Shown here piece after piece: positions 15,510-24,985 of a DNA stretch of 64,000 nucleotides (the stretch's first letter is position 1; every line of letters starts with the position of its first letter). The stretch lies in NCBI RefSeq assembly GCF_900103365.1, contig NZ_LT629703.1, forward strand, positions 2,356,001-2,420,000, in the 5' to 3' direction. Below the pieces are notes generated by a model, which saw only the letters and a program-made list of their open reading frames with translations, was not told where the DNA came from and ran no database searches. A program made the translations under genes and the position numbers. This stretch comes from Afipia sp. GAS231 (lineage in GTDB: Bacteria > Pseudomonadota > Alphaproteobacteria > Rhizobiales > Xanthobacteraceae).

Positions 15510-17558
15510 TTATTTTTCGGCAAAAATGAAACGCATCAGTATGGCTGCTTCTCTTTGTTGTAGCCGGGCGATTTCTCGATAAAATGTCTCAGACGCTCGG
15601 CAATACTCGCCATATCTTGAAGGGGCCGCGGCGGTGTCGGATAAAAGCAGCTTCAGCTGCTCTTCGCGGACCCCCTTCGCCGCGAGCGGAGCTAAAAGTT
15701 TCTTCCACAGGTCCTTAGCGTCGGTGGCCGAAACATCCTGCCGGTTCCTCGCAGTTTCAACGATGCGCCGATTAATCTCGTTATCTCTGTTAACTAAAGC
15801 GATGGGAAGTTCTGCCGTGATGTTATCTTCCGACCCAATCCCGGACGCAAATTTATAGCAAAGGGTCGCGCTCTTATCACCTAGGGCTGCGTATTCATCC
15901 GCGAGAACCGTCGCCAAATCGACCAACACCGCGTCGTCAGCAAGGGTCCTTAGCGTTGCAATGATCGAAACGAGTTTTCCGCGCGCATCCACTATTGCCT
16001 CAGCTTCTGTCTTGCCGGCGATGTAGTCGTCATAATAGGTACTGATAACTCTGTCATAATGCTTAGGAAACCTGTCTTTGAGGGTCTGAAGCAGTGGCAG
16101 GGCTTTTGCGAGAGCGTTAGCCATCCCCTCCTTGCTCAGATCTCCACCGAAGCCCGAAACGGCAAACTCCGTGCCGTCGGACAATCCAGTGATAACGTCC
16201 GCAGCGGCCATTAGGTCCGCCGAAGGCATCCACATCTCAGAGCTGGGCGTCGACAACGCTTTATCCACGAACTTTCGATTGAAGCCAGCGTCAATGAAAA
16301 GTCGCTTTTGATCAAGAGCGGCATCTTGCAGCTCACTTTTTGTCATCCCCGGAAAAGCCGGGGCGTGAAAGCCAAGGACCGCGCCCTTTCGAATAAATCT
16401 ATTGCGACCCGCTGCAAAGGCAATTGTACAGGCCGAATAGCACCCATTTGAGACGTACGTATCAACACCCTGCGCCTTAAGCACATTATTTAGTTTGAAT
16501 GCTTCCCCAACGCGGCCGCCTGTGCTGTCGAGATGCACGACTTTAATTTGACGGGAGGCCTTGAGTACTTTGCTAAAATCATCGGTGAGTCCGTATTTAA
16601 AGCCCCCCGCGATTTCCGCTTCCGTTCCGTTTCTCATCACGCGAATTGAGTAGGCGGGGATGTCGGGATCATCCAAGAAGGCCATTCGGGAGCTTTCAAT
16701 CAACTGCGGCAATCCCGATTTGAAGAACGTACTGATTGAGTTCAATAGTCCCAAGACGACGACAACTTTGGCTACCGTAGCCCAACCCGCCCGCTTTCCA
16801 ACCACTTGGCGTCTAGCAATGAGACGGTTTGCGGACCGCCACACGCCCGTGACTTGCCAGACGACAAAAGCGATTATGAGCAACCAAACGCTGATCAAAG
16901 ATCCGAAGATTGCACGTGGTTCATATTCATTGTCGGTTTGAAATAGCATAACGATACCGACAGTTAGAACAGCGACGGCGATGTTACCTACGAACCCGAA
17001 CACCCAGTACGAAATGCCTAGCGAATATTCGCCGCGCCAGTACCGCGCGATGAAGTTGTTTCGCCTGTTCGGATCTAGGGGTATTTCAGGAATTATCTCT
17101 GGTTCTTGAAAAGTGCTTGGGTCCAAAACGCTTTTGCGTCGAGACCTTCCTTTTGCAAAATCAGATGCCCCACCGATGATGAAACCAAGCACCAAACAAA
17201 TTGCGACCGCACCGATGATATAACCGATGTTTTCGTAGAGGCCGCTACCCTGCCAACGTTTAAATTTTGGCCCGCGCCACTCGAAAAGGTAGTCTGCGAG
17301 AACGACGGTCAGACCTAGGTAAATTCCATAGAGTGAGAATTGTCGCTTGCTCGAAATCTGCTTTGACGCCGGCACTATTCGGTCGGGGACGACAATTTCG
17401 AACAGCTGGCTGGCTGGCACCCAGTCATCCAGTCCGGGTCGCCACACGCTAACAGCTAATCGATCATTGAAGTTGTTTAGGAATTGAACAACGTCGGCAT
17501 GGGACATAGGCCCACGTTGAGATGCGCCGTCAAAGACGTACCATTCGCCCGCCGTCAC
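15510..17558 (-). CDS. GYF_2-domain membrane protein with ClpP/crotonase-like domain
   Basis: I start at GTG 17558 because it places the GYF_2-type domain at the N-terminus (GEWYVFDGASQRGPMSHADVV, ending DDWVPASQLFEI); this gives 682 residues. An in-frame start at 17639 adds 27. About five hydrophobic segments follow (residues 75-290). A soluble domain then has VVHLDSTGGRVGEAFKLNNVL, GCYSACTIAFAAG and VLGFHAPAFPG, resembling ClpP/SppA-type folds with a candidate Ser (YSACT) and His (GFHAP). The last 200 residues are helical and unassigned. Codon usage is much more A/T-rich than its neighbours and it abuts tRNA-Val, which suggests acquisition. Protease activity is inference. Confidence 0.8.
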   Translation of the reverse strand: MTAGEWYVFDGASQRGPMSHADVVQFLNNFNDRLAVSVWRPGLDDWVPASQLFEIVVPDRIVPASKQISSKRQFSLYGIYLGLTVVLADYLFEWRGPKFKRWQGSGLYENIGYIIGAVAICLVLGFIIGGASDFAKGRSRRKSVLDPSTFQEPEIIPEIPLDPNRRNNFIARYWRGEYSLGISYWVFGFVGNIAVAVLTVGIVMLFQTDNEYEPRAIFGSLISVWLLIIAFVVWQVTGVWRSANRLIARRQVVGKRAGWATVAKVVVVLGLLNSISTFFKSGLPQLIESSRMAFLDDPDIPAYSIRVMRNGTEAEIAGGFKYGLTDDFSKVLKASRQIKVVHLDSTGGRVGEAFKLNNVLKAQGVDTYVSNGCYSACTIAFAAGRNRFIRKGAVLGFHAPAFPGMTKSELQDAALDQKRLFIDAGFNRKFVDKALSTPSSEMWMPSADLMAAADVITGLSDGTEFAVSGFGGDLSKEGMANALAKALPLLQTLKDRFPKHYDRVISTYYDDYIAGKTEAEAIVDARGKLVSIIATLRTLADDAVLVDLATVLADEYAALGDKSATLCYKFASGIGSEDNITAELPIALVNRDNEINRRIVETARNRQDVSATDAKDLWKKLLAPLAAKGVREEQLKLLLSDTAAAPSRYGEYCRASETFYREIARLQQREAAILMRFIFAEK

Positions 17559-17707
17559 AGATGGAAACCCCGCCCAATTAGGTTTCAATGTTATCAGACT
17601 TAGGACCACCTGCAACCTCGACGTGCTGATGGGAGCCACGTCAAGGAAAACGAGTTGTCACGCCCGGGGTGCCGCAGCAGATCCAACGTCGCTGCAGCCT
17701 GCTCCGC

Positions 17708-18700
17708 CTACCTCCTGGCGTCGACCGCGGCAAAAGCCGCCTTCCATTTCTCGACATCGGCACGGATGAAATCGGCAAACTCTTTCGGCGTGCTGCCGAC
17801 CGGATCGGTGCCTTGCAACTTCAGGGCTTTCTGGACCTCCTCGTCCTTCAACGCCTCGTTGGCCGCGATCGAAAGCCGATCGATGATCGCGGATGGCGTT
17901 CCGGCCGGGGCCAGAAGACCGATCCAGACTCCGGCGTCGTATTCGTTCATTCCCGCTTCGGCGAGCGTTGGCACATCAGGCATGATGGTCGCGCGCCTCG
18001 GTTGGGCGACGGCGAACGCTTTCAGCTTTCCGGCCTCGACATGCGGCGCAAGTGTTGCCGCCACATTGAACATCAGCGTGATGCGCCCGGCGAGCAGATC
18101 GCTGACGGCCTGATTGCTTCCGCCCTGATAGGGCACTATCACGACGCTGGTGCCGGCCTTTTGGTTGAACAACTCCGCGGCCATGTGGCTGGCCGTTCCC
18201 GCGCCCGACGAACCGAAGGTGAGCGTTTCCGGCCTGCTCTTCGCCAGCGCGATCAGCTCGCCCAGATTCGAAGCCGGCACCGAGGGATGCGCCACCAGCA
18301 CATTGGGCACGACGCCAAGAAGGGCGATCGGCGCGAGCATCTTGCCAAGGTCGAAACTGGATTTTGTTTGCGCCGGGTTGAGCGTGTTGGCGATCGTCGC
18401 CGTGAACAGCGTATATCCGTCCGCCGGCGCCCGGGCGACGGCTTCGGCCCCGATCATGCTGCTGTTTCCGGCCCGGTTCTCGACGATGACGGGCTGGCCG
18501 AGCTTGGCCTCCATCCGCTTGCCGACCAGGCGCGTGAGGATGTCTGCCGCGGAGGCTGGTCCAAAGCCGACGACGATCTTGATGGGTTGGCTGGGGTAGG
18601 TTTCCGCCGCGGCGGCGCCACCGGCAACAATGCCTGCTGCCACAGCCAGGCACAGTCCGGCGGTTTTGAGAAAATTGTCGAACATCATTCCCCCTTGCAT
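17708..18700 (-). CDS. Bug-family (TctC-like) periplasmic substrate-binding protein
   Basis: I start at ATG 18700, preceded by AAAGGGGGAG, giving about 330 residues. A signal peptide (FLKTAGLCLAVAAGIVAGGAAAA) leads to ETYPSQPIKIVVGFGPASAADILTRLVGKRMEAKLGQPVIVENRAG, the classic Bug family start. LTFGSSGAGTASHMAAELF and VPYQGGSNQAVSDLLAGRI are the ligand-binding loops. These proteins usually feed tripartite tricarboxylate transporters, but no TctA/TctB genes are visible here, so it is an orphan binding protein. Its position next to the aromatic catabolic cluster suggests an aromatic or carboxylate ligand. Confidence 0.9.
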   Translation of the reverse strand: MQGGMMFDNFLKTAGLCLAVAAGIVAGGAAAAETYPSQPIKIVVGFGPASAADILTRLVGKRMEAKLGQPVIVENRAGNSSMIGAEAVARAPADGYTLFTATIANTLNPAQTKSSFDLGKMLAPIALLGVVPNVLVAHPSVPASNLGELIALAKSRPETLTFGSSGAGTASHMAAELFNQKAGTSVVIVPYQGGSNQAVSDLLAGRITLMFNVAATLAPHVEAGKLKAFAVAQPRRATIMPDVPTLAEAGMNEYDAGVWIGLLAPAGTPSAIIDRLSIAANEALKDEEVQKALKLQGTDPVGSTPKEFADFIRADVEKWKAAFAAVDARR

Positions 18701-18840
18701 CACTCCCCCTTTACGCGCGAAACCATTCGCCTGTCGTTTTCTTGACGGCCACAAACAACGGCCATACAGATCGATCACCATTCTATTTTTATTGCCGATC
18801 GGGTTCACTGTAGCTCGGGCGCGGACGGAGGCAAATTACC

Positions 18841-19227
18841 ATGCGTTCAGACTCCTCGCGGCGATCGCTTGGCGCACAAAAAATCGGCGAGGTTCTCGGC
18901 CAGACGCCGGAACAGGTCGAGCGATCGCTCGGCGATGTTGCGCCGCAACTGGCAACCTACGTGCTCGAGACGATCTACGGCGAGATCTACCAAAGCCCGA
19001 CACTCGATTTGCGCACGCGACAGATCGTGACCGTCGCCGCCCTGGCGACGCTCGGCACGGCGGCGCCGCAGTTGCGAACGCATATCGGCGGAGCCCTTCG
19101 CTGCGGCATGACGCGGGAGGAGCTGGTCGAAATCATGATGCAGCTCGCGCCATTTGTCGGCGTCGCGGCCGCGATCAACGGCGTTGCGGCCTGCCGGGAG
19201 GTCTTCGCTGCTGCCGACAAGTCCTGA
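18841..19227 (+). CDS. carboxymuconolactone decarboxylase family protein
   Basis: A 128-residue all-helical protein. The core LDLRTRQIVTVAALATLGTAAPQLRTHIGGALRCGMTREELVEIMMQLAPFVGVAAAINGV matches the CMD family. The CxxC of the AhpD peroxidase subgroup is absent, with only one Cys in the core helix (LRCGM). It is divergent from the Bug gene and 37 nt upstream of an alpha/beta hydrolase, so the pair may act on a lactone from ring cleavage. Reaction not known. Confidence 0.85.
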   Translation: MRSDSSRRSLGAQKIGEVLGQTPEQVERSLGDVAPQLATYVLETIYGEIYQSPTLDLRTRQIVTVAALATLGTAAPQLRTHIGGALRCGMTREELVEIMMQLAPFVGVAAAINGVAACREVFAAADKS

Positions 19228-19264
19228 GCACGGGATCAGTCAATCACCATGGGAGTGAGCCGGA

Positions 19265-20029
19265 ATGATCTGGCATACGACGATCGGCAACGGCCCTGCG
19301 AAAGTTCTGGTCATCCACGGGTGGTTTTGGGATCACCGGGTCTTTGCCCCGATGTTCGATGCGCTCGACCGCGACCTCTACACTTACGCCTTCGTTGATA
19401 TCCGCGGCTACGGCCATTCGCGCGACGTCGCCGGCGCATTCTCGATCAGCGAGGTCGCCGCCGATGGCATCGCGCTCGCCGACCAGCTTGGCTGGCGGGA
19501 ATTTCATGCGATCGGCCATTCCATGGGCGGCAAGGCGGTTCAGAAGATGGCGATGGACGCGCCGGCGCGGATAAAATCCGTGGTCGCCGTGACACCGGTG
19601 CCTGCCGTGGCGTTGCCTTTTGATGATCAGGTATTCGGCTTCTTCGCGTCGGCTTGCGACAACGACGATGCCGCACTCGCCATCATGGGCGATTCGCTCG
19701 GCAATCGCGTCTCGCCCACATGGCTGCAGCTCATGCTCCGACGGGCACGGGAGACCGCCACGCCGGCAGCGTTCAGGAATTATATGCGCTCATTCATCAA
19801 AGACGACTACTCGGCGATGGCAAACAAAGTCACGGCACCGATGCTGGTGCTCTATGGCGAGCACGACAACGGCGTCAGTGAAGCCATGGTGAAGGCTGTC
19901 TATCCGGGCCTCTATCCCCACGCCGCGATCGAGAAGATCGACAATTGCGGACACTACCCGATGCAGGAAGCGCCGATCATCCTTGCAACCAGGATTCAGA
20001 GCTTTCTTTCTCAAAGCACCGAAAGCTGA
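19265..20029 (+). CDS. alpha/beta hydrolase
   Basis: A 254-residue cytosolic hydrolase. Motifs: the oxyanion region [14 protein letters not shown], strand/turn VDIRGYGHS, nucleophile elbow [10 protein letters not shown] (Ser about 96), acid in [11 protein letters not shown] and catalytic His in [11 protein letters not shown]. The CMD gene lies just upstream on the same strand, and hydroxyquinol-pathway genes follow on the opposite strand. Together these suggest hydrolysis of an ester or lactone related to the aromatic substrate. Exact substrate is unknown. Confidence 0.88.
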   Translation: MIWHTTIGNGPAKVLVIHGWFWDHRVFAPMFDALDRDLYTYAFVDIRGYGHSRDVAGAFSISEVAADGIALADQLGWREFHAIGHSMGGKAVQKMAMDAPARIKSVVAVTPVPAVALPFDDQVFGFFASACDNDDAALAIMGDSLGNRVSPTWLQLMLRRARETATPAAFRNYMRSFIKDDYSAMANKVTAPMLVLYGEHDNGVSEAMVKAVYPGLYPHAAIEKIDNCGHYPMQEAPIILATRIQSFLSQSTES

Positions 20030-20093
20030 GAAGATAGTGGGACGATTGTTCCGTCAGAGAGCATCGCGGGGACTCTGAGTCACCCCGCGCGGT

Positions 20094-20540
20094 TCATGCG
20101 CGCCTGAGCGCGGCATTCACCGCAAAGTTGCCGGCCCCTTGATGGGCGATGAGCGCAAGCAGGCCGATCAATCCGAGATTCTTCAGAAAATTGATGGTTT
20201 GCCCGACCACCTGTGCTTCCGGCGCGGCCCAGAAATTGTGGAACATCAAGGTCGCGGCAATCGTGAACAGGATCAGGATCACGGCGGCCTGACGCGCGAA
20301 CAGGCCAAGCACGAGCGCCGTGGCGCAACCGAGTTCAACGGCGATCGAGCCGGCTGCGAGAAACCGTCCAAAACCATCGGCTCCACCATAGAGACGGGCA
20401 GCGGTGGCGCTGAATGCCATCACCTTGCCGATGCCGCTGTAGAGGAACAAGGGCGCGATGGAGAGGCGGGCGAACAGCAGGACCCACGCGCCTGCGTCCG
20501 TCGTATTGTCCTGGTTGCGAAGATCTGTCGACGCCGACAT
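20094..20540 (-). CDS. DoxX family membrane protein
   Basis: A 148-residue protein with four hydrophobic helices. Typical DoxX motifs are ARLSIAPLFLYSGIGKVM near the N-terminus and AVILILFTIAATLMFHNFW in helix 3. DoxX-like proteins occur with redox and aromatic-degradation genes and may interact with quinones or thiosulfate oxidation; the role here is unknown. It is the last gene of the minus-strand catabolic operon, 35 nt after the dioxygenase gene. Confidence 0.85.
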   Translation of the reverse strand: MSASTDLRNQDNTTDAGAWVLLFARLSIAPLFLYSGIGKVMAFSATAARLYGGADGFGRFLAAGSIAVELGCATALVLGLFARQAAVILILFTIAATLMFHNFWAAPEAQVVGQTINFLKNLGLIGLLALIAHQGAGNFAVNAALRRA

Positions 20541-20575
20541 TCGTTGTCTCCTTCTGTGATGGCGTGGTTACGCTG

Positions 20576-21457
20576 CTATTGAGCCGCTGCCTGGGATTCG
20601 CGGTTGCGTTGTGTCCCCTGCGACAGCGGCTTCAGTCCAAAGCGATGGTTAAGGATGCGGCCGGAGCCGGTTGCGGCATTTTTGCCAAACGTGGCGATCA
20701 GCGAATTCTTCACGCCGAACACGGCGTCGGAATCCAGATACGGGCTTTCCGCATTGAAGAGGTGCGTGATCAGCGTCTCGTAGCCGTCGGCTGCGATCAT
20801 GAAATGGATATGCGCCGGGCGGTTGGGATGTCGTCCGAGCGCGCCTAGCATCTCGCCGACCGGCCCGTCGTCCGGAATCGGATAAAATGCCGGCATGATC
20901 GATTTGAAAGAAAACCGGCCCTCCGCATCGGTCCTGAACTGGGCCCGCAGCAGCGACGATTGCAGTTCCGGACGCTGGACGTCGTAATATCCGTCATCGT
21001 CGGCCTGCCAGACGTCGACCGTGGCGCCCGCAAGCGGCGTTCCGTCGGGCGAGGCGACGGAGCCTTCCACCAGCAGCGGCTCGCCTTCGATACCGCGGGA
21101 GATATCCGATCCGGACGCCTGTTCCGGCGCGGACGCGACATAGAACGGTCCCAGCACGGTCGTCTCCGTCGCGCCCTCCGGCATCCGGTGGTTGATCGCA
21201 TCGACCAGCATCGACACACCTGTTGTGTCCGACAGCAGGATGAACTCCTGCCGCGTGTCGCTGCACATCTGCCCGGTGCGCGTCAGGAAGTCGATTGCCG
21301 CGTTCCATTCGTCGAACGACAGTTCGACATCGCGCACGAAATCATGGAGGTGGCGGACCAGGCTGGTCATGACGGTCTTGAGCCGGACGTCTTTCGTTTG
21401 CGCAAAGCTGGCGACAACGGCGTCGGTGATGTTGTGTTGGTCGAAATCACGCATCAA
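20576..21457 (-). CDS. graB: hydroxyquinol 1,2-dioxygenase (intradiol)
   Basis: A 293-residue Fe(III) intradiol dioxygenase that opens hydroxyquinol (1,2,4-trihydroxybenzene) to maleylacetate. The N-terminal dimerisation helices run to about residue 100. VLGPFYVASAPE and GTPLAGATVDVWQADDDGYYDVQ follow. The iron ligands are the Tyr in DGYYDVQ, the Tyr in IMPAFYPIPDDGPVG and the two His in RHPNRPAHIHFMI. The start overlaps the maleylacetate reductase stop. Order and neighbours match the gra/resorcinol cluster, favouring hydroxyquinol over catechol as substrate. Confidence 0.92.
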   Translation of the reverse strand: MMRDFDQHNITDAVVASFAQTKDVRLKTVMTSLVRHLHDFVRDVELSFDEWNAAIDFLTRTGQMCSDTRQEFILLSDTTGVSMLVDAINHRMPEGATETTVLGPFYVASAPEQASGSDISRGIEGEPLLVEGSVASPDGTPLAGATVDVWQADDDGYYDVQRPELQSSLLRAQFRTDAEGRFSFKSIMPAFYPIPDDGPVGEMLGALGRHPNRPAHIHFMIAADGYETLITHLFNAESPYLDSDAVFGVKNSLIATFGKNAATGSGRILNHRFGLKPLSQGTQRNRESQAAAQ

Positions 21458-22535
21458 GCGTCTCCCGGCCGGCGTCGGATCCGGGCCTCACGCCCTCAAA
21501 GGCGTTGTCGAGAAGTTCACGGATCGCCGGCAGCGCCAGCGGGCGCGGGTTTGGATACGGCGTTTGCACCGCGGCGCGTGCCGCCCGATCGAGGTCGTCA
21601 CGCTTCAGGCCCAACGACGACAGCGAGGTTGGCGCGCCGAGCCGCGTTGCGAGATCGAACAGTCCCGCGGCCGCGTCTTCGGTGCCGAGTGCGCCGGCTG
21701 CGCGCCGCAAAGCCTCCGGCGCCGCCGCAGCATTGTACGCGGCCGCGTGAGGCAGGATCATGGTGTGGGTTTCCGCATGCGGCAGATCGAATAGGCCGCC
21801 GAGCGTATGGCAAAGCTTGTGGTGCAGCCCCATGCTCACCGCATTCAGGCAAGTCCCGCAGAGCCAGGCGGCGTAGAGCGCGTCCGACCTCGCCTCAAAG
21901 TCCGAAGGCGACGCGACCAGCTTCGGCAGCGAGCTTGCAAAGCGGCGGATGGCTTCCTCCGCCAGGACAGAGGTGACCGGATTGCCATCCTGCGCATAGA
22001 GCGCTTCGACCGCATGGGCGATCGCATTCATGCCGGAAACGGCAGTTTGATGCGTGGAGAGCGTCAACGTCAGATCGACGTCGTAGATGATCACTTCCGG
22101 CTGGACTTTCGGACTGCGCAAGGTGCGCTTTTCGCCATCCGCGGTCTGGCCGAGAATCGAGGTGGCTTCCGATCCCGCATAGGTCGTCGGCAGCACGATC
22201 TGCGGCAGGTCGGTGTTGAGGGCAATGGCCTTGCCAAGTCCGACGGACGAGCCCCCGCCGATCGCGACCACGCAGTCCGCGGCGAGCGCGCGTGCGCGGG
22301 CGACGGCCCTTTCGGTTACGTCGATCGGCGTATGCATGGTGGCTTCACTGAGGACACCGGCAGCCAGTTCGCCGATGTCAGCGGCGAGCTGATCCGCCGC
22401 GCCCCGTTGCGGCGGCGTCGACAGGATCAACGCACGCCGGCAGGACAACATCCGGATCTCGTCCGCGAGGGTGGCCCTGGTGCCCGAGCCGAACACCACC
22501 CGCGCCGCCGGCGCCGTGTAGACGAACGGCGTCAT
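21447..22535 (-). CDS. graC: maleylacetate reductase (iron-alcohol dehydrogenase fold)
   Basis: A 362-residue enzyme that reduces maleylacetate to 3-oxoadipate with NAD(P)H. The start MTPFVYTAPAARVVFGSGT is typical. Nucleotide-binding VVAIGGGSSVGLGKAIALNTDLPQIVLPTTYAGSEATSILG follows. The helical half has SGMNAIAHAVEALY and MGLHHKLCHTLGGLFDLPHAETHTMILPHA. It overlaps the MFS gene by ATGA upstream and the dioxygenase downstream, so these are one transcriptional and translational unit. Confidence 0.93.
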   Translation of the reverse strand: MTPFVYTAPAARVVFGSGTRATLADEIRMLSCRRALILSTPPQRGAADQLAADIGELAAGVLSEATMHTPIDVTERAVARARALAADCVVAIGGGSSVGLGKAIALNTDLPQIVLPTTYAGSEATSILGQTADGEKRTLRSPKVQPEVIIYDVDLTLTLSTHQTAVSGMNAIAHAVEALYAQDGNPVTSVLAEEAIRRFASSLPKLVASPSDFEARSDALYAAWLCGTCLNAVSMGLHHKLCHTLGGLFDLPHAETHTMILPHAAAYNAAAAPEALRRAAGALGTEDAAAGLFDLATRLGAPTSLSSLGLKRDDLDRAARAAVQTPYPNPRPLALPAIRELLDNAFEGVRPGSDAGRETLDA

Positions 22536-23893
22536 CGCGCCTCCGCCGGGATCGTATTCGCGGCCGGCAATGCCGCATCGCGGATGCCGAGCGATCCGAT
22601 CGCGAGGCCGCCGACGATGGCCGCGCCGCCGATCGCCCAGAATACGGCGTCGGGCCCACCTGTCGCCTGCTGCAGAAGCCCGATGACATAGGGTCCGAGA
22701 ATGGCCCCGACCCGGCCCACACCCAGCTCCATGCCAACGCCGCTGGCACGGAAATCGGTCTGATAGGAACCCGCCGTGAAATTGTTCAGGACGTGCTGGG
22801 CGCCGATGATGCAGAAGCCGGCAACCGCCACAATCGCGAGATTGAAGCCGTGACCGCTGGCGAAGACCAGCGACAGCACCGCCAGTCCGCCGATGATCCA
22901 CCACGTCGCGAGATAGCGCGGCGCCAGACCGAGGTTGCGGTCGGCCAATGTGGCGAGCGTCAGTCCGCCGATGAAGGAGGTCGCCTGCATCAACGCGCCG
23001 AAGCCGAATGAAGCTGCAAAGGTTTCGCCGCGCTTGATCATGACCGTCGGAATCCACCCCGTCAGGCCGAAGATCGCAAACAGGGTCAGAAATGCCGTGC
23101 CCCAGATCGTCAGCGAGACCCGCCGGTAGCGCGGCGTCAGTAGCGCGCCGATGGTGTTCCACCCTGCGGCCTGCTGCGGCGATCGGAACGACGCGGACTG
23201 ATAGACCGCGCTGCGCTCCGGCCGCAGCTTGGTCAGCAGTGCGCGCAACTCGTCAAACCGTCCCCGCGCCGCCAGGAACTTCGGGCTCTCCGGCAACACC
23301 GCATGCACCACGAAGGTCAGCGGGATCGACAGCGCGCCGACATAATATAGAATCTGCCAGCCATAGAGCGGCGTCAGGAACACGCCGACCAGCCCGGCGA
23401 ACACGCCGCCGAGCGACCAGCCCAGCGTCACGCCCCACAGCGAAAACTTGTTGCTGACGCGTTGCGGCGCCAGCTCGTTGATGAAGGTCGTCCCCAGCGG
23501 CAAGAGGACGCCCAATCCAAGCCCGGTCATGAAGCGCAGCGCGCAAAAGCTCAGAAAGCTGGAGGCGAACACCGCGGTCAGCAGGGTGAAGACGTTGACG
23601 ATCCAAAGGCCGGCCAGCATCGTGCCACGCCGCCCGAACCGATCGGCGATCATGCCATGGCAAACCGCCGCGACCAAAAAGCCGACGAGGCCGGAGCTGA
23701 CGAGGAGGCCGGCCTGACTCGGCATCAGGCCCCACGGCTCCATGACGTAGTGAATGACATAGGCCGGATTGAAGGTGTCGTAACCGTCAAACATCGTGAT
23801 CAGCGTGATCAGGACGCCGAGAATCCGGTGCGACCGTCCGACGGCAGCACCGGACAGTTCAGTGTGAACGTCGAGTTCTGACGAGAAGCTCAT
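22532..23893 (-). CDS. graK: MFS aromatic acid transporter (AAHS family)
   Basis: I start at the ATG at 23893 (MSFSSELDVHTEL), giving 453 residues with twelve predicted helices. Family motifs: LITMFDGYDTFNPAYVIHYV in helix 1, HGMIADRFGRRGTMLAG in loop 2-3, and GLGLGVLLPLGTTFINELAPQRVSNKF. The Asp in FDGYD and the GRR loop are hallmarks of aromatic acid:H+ symporters such as PcaK. Sitting inside the catabolic operon, it probably imports resorcylate or another hydroxybenzoate. The gene symbol is by analogy with the described gra cluster. Confidence 0.88.
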   Translation of the reverse strand: MSFSSELDVHTELSGAAVGRSHRILGVLITLITMFDGYDTFNPAYVIHYVMEPWGLMPSQAGLLVSSGLVGFLVAAVCHGMIADRFGRRGTMLAGLWIVNVFTLLTAVFASSFLSFCALRFMTGLGLGVLLPLGTTFINELAPQRVSNKFSLWGVTLGWSLGGVFAGLVGVFLTPLYGWQILYYVGALSIPLTFVVHAVLPESPKFLAARGRFDELRALLTKLRPERSAVYQSASFRSPQQAAGWNTIGALLTPRYRRVSLTIWGTAFLTLFAIFGLTGWIPTVMIKRGETFAASFGFGALMQATSFIGGLTLATLADRNLGLAPRYLATWWIIGGLAVLSLVFASGHGFNLAIVAVAGFCIIGAQHVLNNFTAGSYQTDFRASGVGMELGVGRVGAILGPYVIGLLQQATGGPDAVFWAIGGAAIVGGLAIGSLGIRDAALPAANTIPAEAR

Positions 23894-24929
23894 GGGATTC
23901 CTCCGCTGGAATGGATGTCTTGTTCTGCTCTTTGGCAGATTGGGGCGACGTGCCCGCAAGCTTGAACAGCGAACGCGCGTTCTCGCGTCCGATCTTGATC
24001 CGGTCGTTCTCGGCAATCGTGGCCTGATCGAACCAGAGCGCGGCGTGATCGATGTTCTCGAACGGCCAGTCGGCCGAGAACAGGATGCGGTCGGCGCCGA
24101 TCTCGAGCATGGCGTCGATCAGGGTCTGGGTCCGGAAATTTCCTGATGTCGTCAGGTAGAAATTCTCGCGGAAGTAATCGGCGATGGGCCGCTTTGCGGG
24201 ATAGACGTTTTGCGTACGCATCCACTTGTTGTGGTTGTCGATGCGCCACATCGAATACGGCAGGCCCTCGCCCATGTGGCCGAGAATGACATTGAGGTGC
24301 GGATAGGCGTCGAACAGGCCCGAACCCATCAGGCGCAGCGCGTGGACCGCGGTTTCCTGCCCGAACGCCCAGGTCGGTCCCATCAACCAGCGATGGCCGT
24401 CATAGATCGCGGCGTCCTTGGCCAGCGGGTTGCGCGGATGCAGATAGAAGGGAACGTCGAGCCGCTCGACTTCCGACCAGAACGGCCAGAATTCCTTCAG
24501 GTCGTAGTAGAGCGCCTTGTCGCTGCCCGCGAGCTGGCTGAAGCCGTTGACCAGCGCGCCGCGAAAGCCGAGCGACGTAACGCAGCGGTTCAGCTCGCGC
24601 GCGGCGGCATCAGGGTCCTGCATTGGAAGGGCGGCCAGTCCCTGAAAGCGCTGCGGACGCCGTGCGACCTGCTCGGCGAGAAAATCGTTGGCGCGGCGCG
24701 AGAGCTCCAGCGCACGGTCGCGATCAGGGATCGCCTGGATCGCCGGCGCATTGAGCGACAGCAGCATCACCTCGATACCGTGCGCATCCATCTCCTTCAA
24801 CCGCCGGTCCTGGATGTCGAGCAGCCTTGCCTTCAGCTCGATCCAGTCCTCCGCCGGCGAAAATCCGGCACTGTCCTGAACCGTCTCTTCGAGAGCGAAG
24901 TGCTCTTCGAGCGCGATCTTTCCCTGCAT
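23859..24929 (-). CDS. graF: gamma-resorcylate (2,6-dihydroxybenzoate) decarboxylase
   Basis: A 356-residue amidohydrolase-2 decarboxylase that converts 2,6-dihydroxybenzoate to resorcinol. The chosen start, MQGKIALEEHFAL, places the metal-binding ExH at residues 8-10 as in characterised GraF. Other ligands are in FYLHPRNP, VILGHMGEGLPY and LFSADWPFENID. It is the first gene of the operon and overlaps the transporter by 35 nt. A related decarboxylase for a different hydroxybenzoate remains possible, but the dioxygenase and reductase downstream fit the resorcinol/hydroxyquinol route. Confidence 0.9.
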   Translation of the reverse strand: MQGKIALEEHFALEETVQDSAGFSPAEDWIELKARLLDIQDRRLKEMDAHGIEVMLLSLNAPAIQAIPDRDRALELSRRANDFLAEQVARRPQRFQGLAALPMQDPDAAARELNRCVTSLGFRGALVNGFSQLAGSDKALYYDLKEFWPFWSEVERLDVPFYLHPRNPLAKDAAIYDGHRWLMGPTWAFGQETAVHALRLMGSGLFDAYPHLNVILGHMGEGLPYSMWRIDNHNKWMRTQNVYPAKRPIADYFRENFYLTTSGNFRTQTLIDAMLEIGADRILFSADWPFENIDHAALWFDQATIAENDRIKIGRENARSLFKLAGTSPQSAKEQNKTSIPAEESHELLVRTRRSH

Positions 24930-24985
24930 TGACCTCACCTGAGCTGTTTCCTGCTTGACAAGCACAACACTCCGTTTCAAAACAC

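Noticed and set aside
15291..17639. Complete genomic island bounded by tRNA-Val
   Set aside because: No integrase gene and no second copy of the tRNA 3' end are visible in the window, so only a probable acquired gene is claimed.
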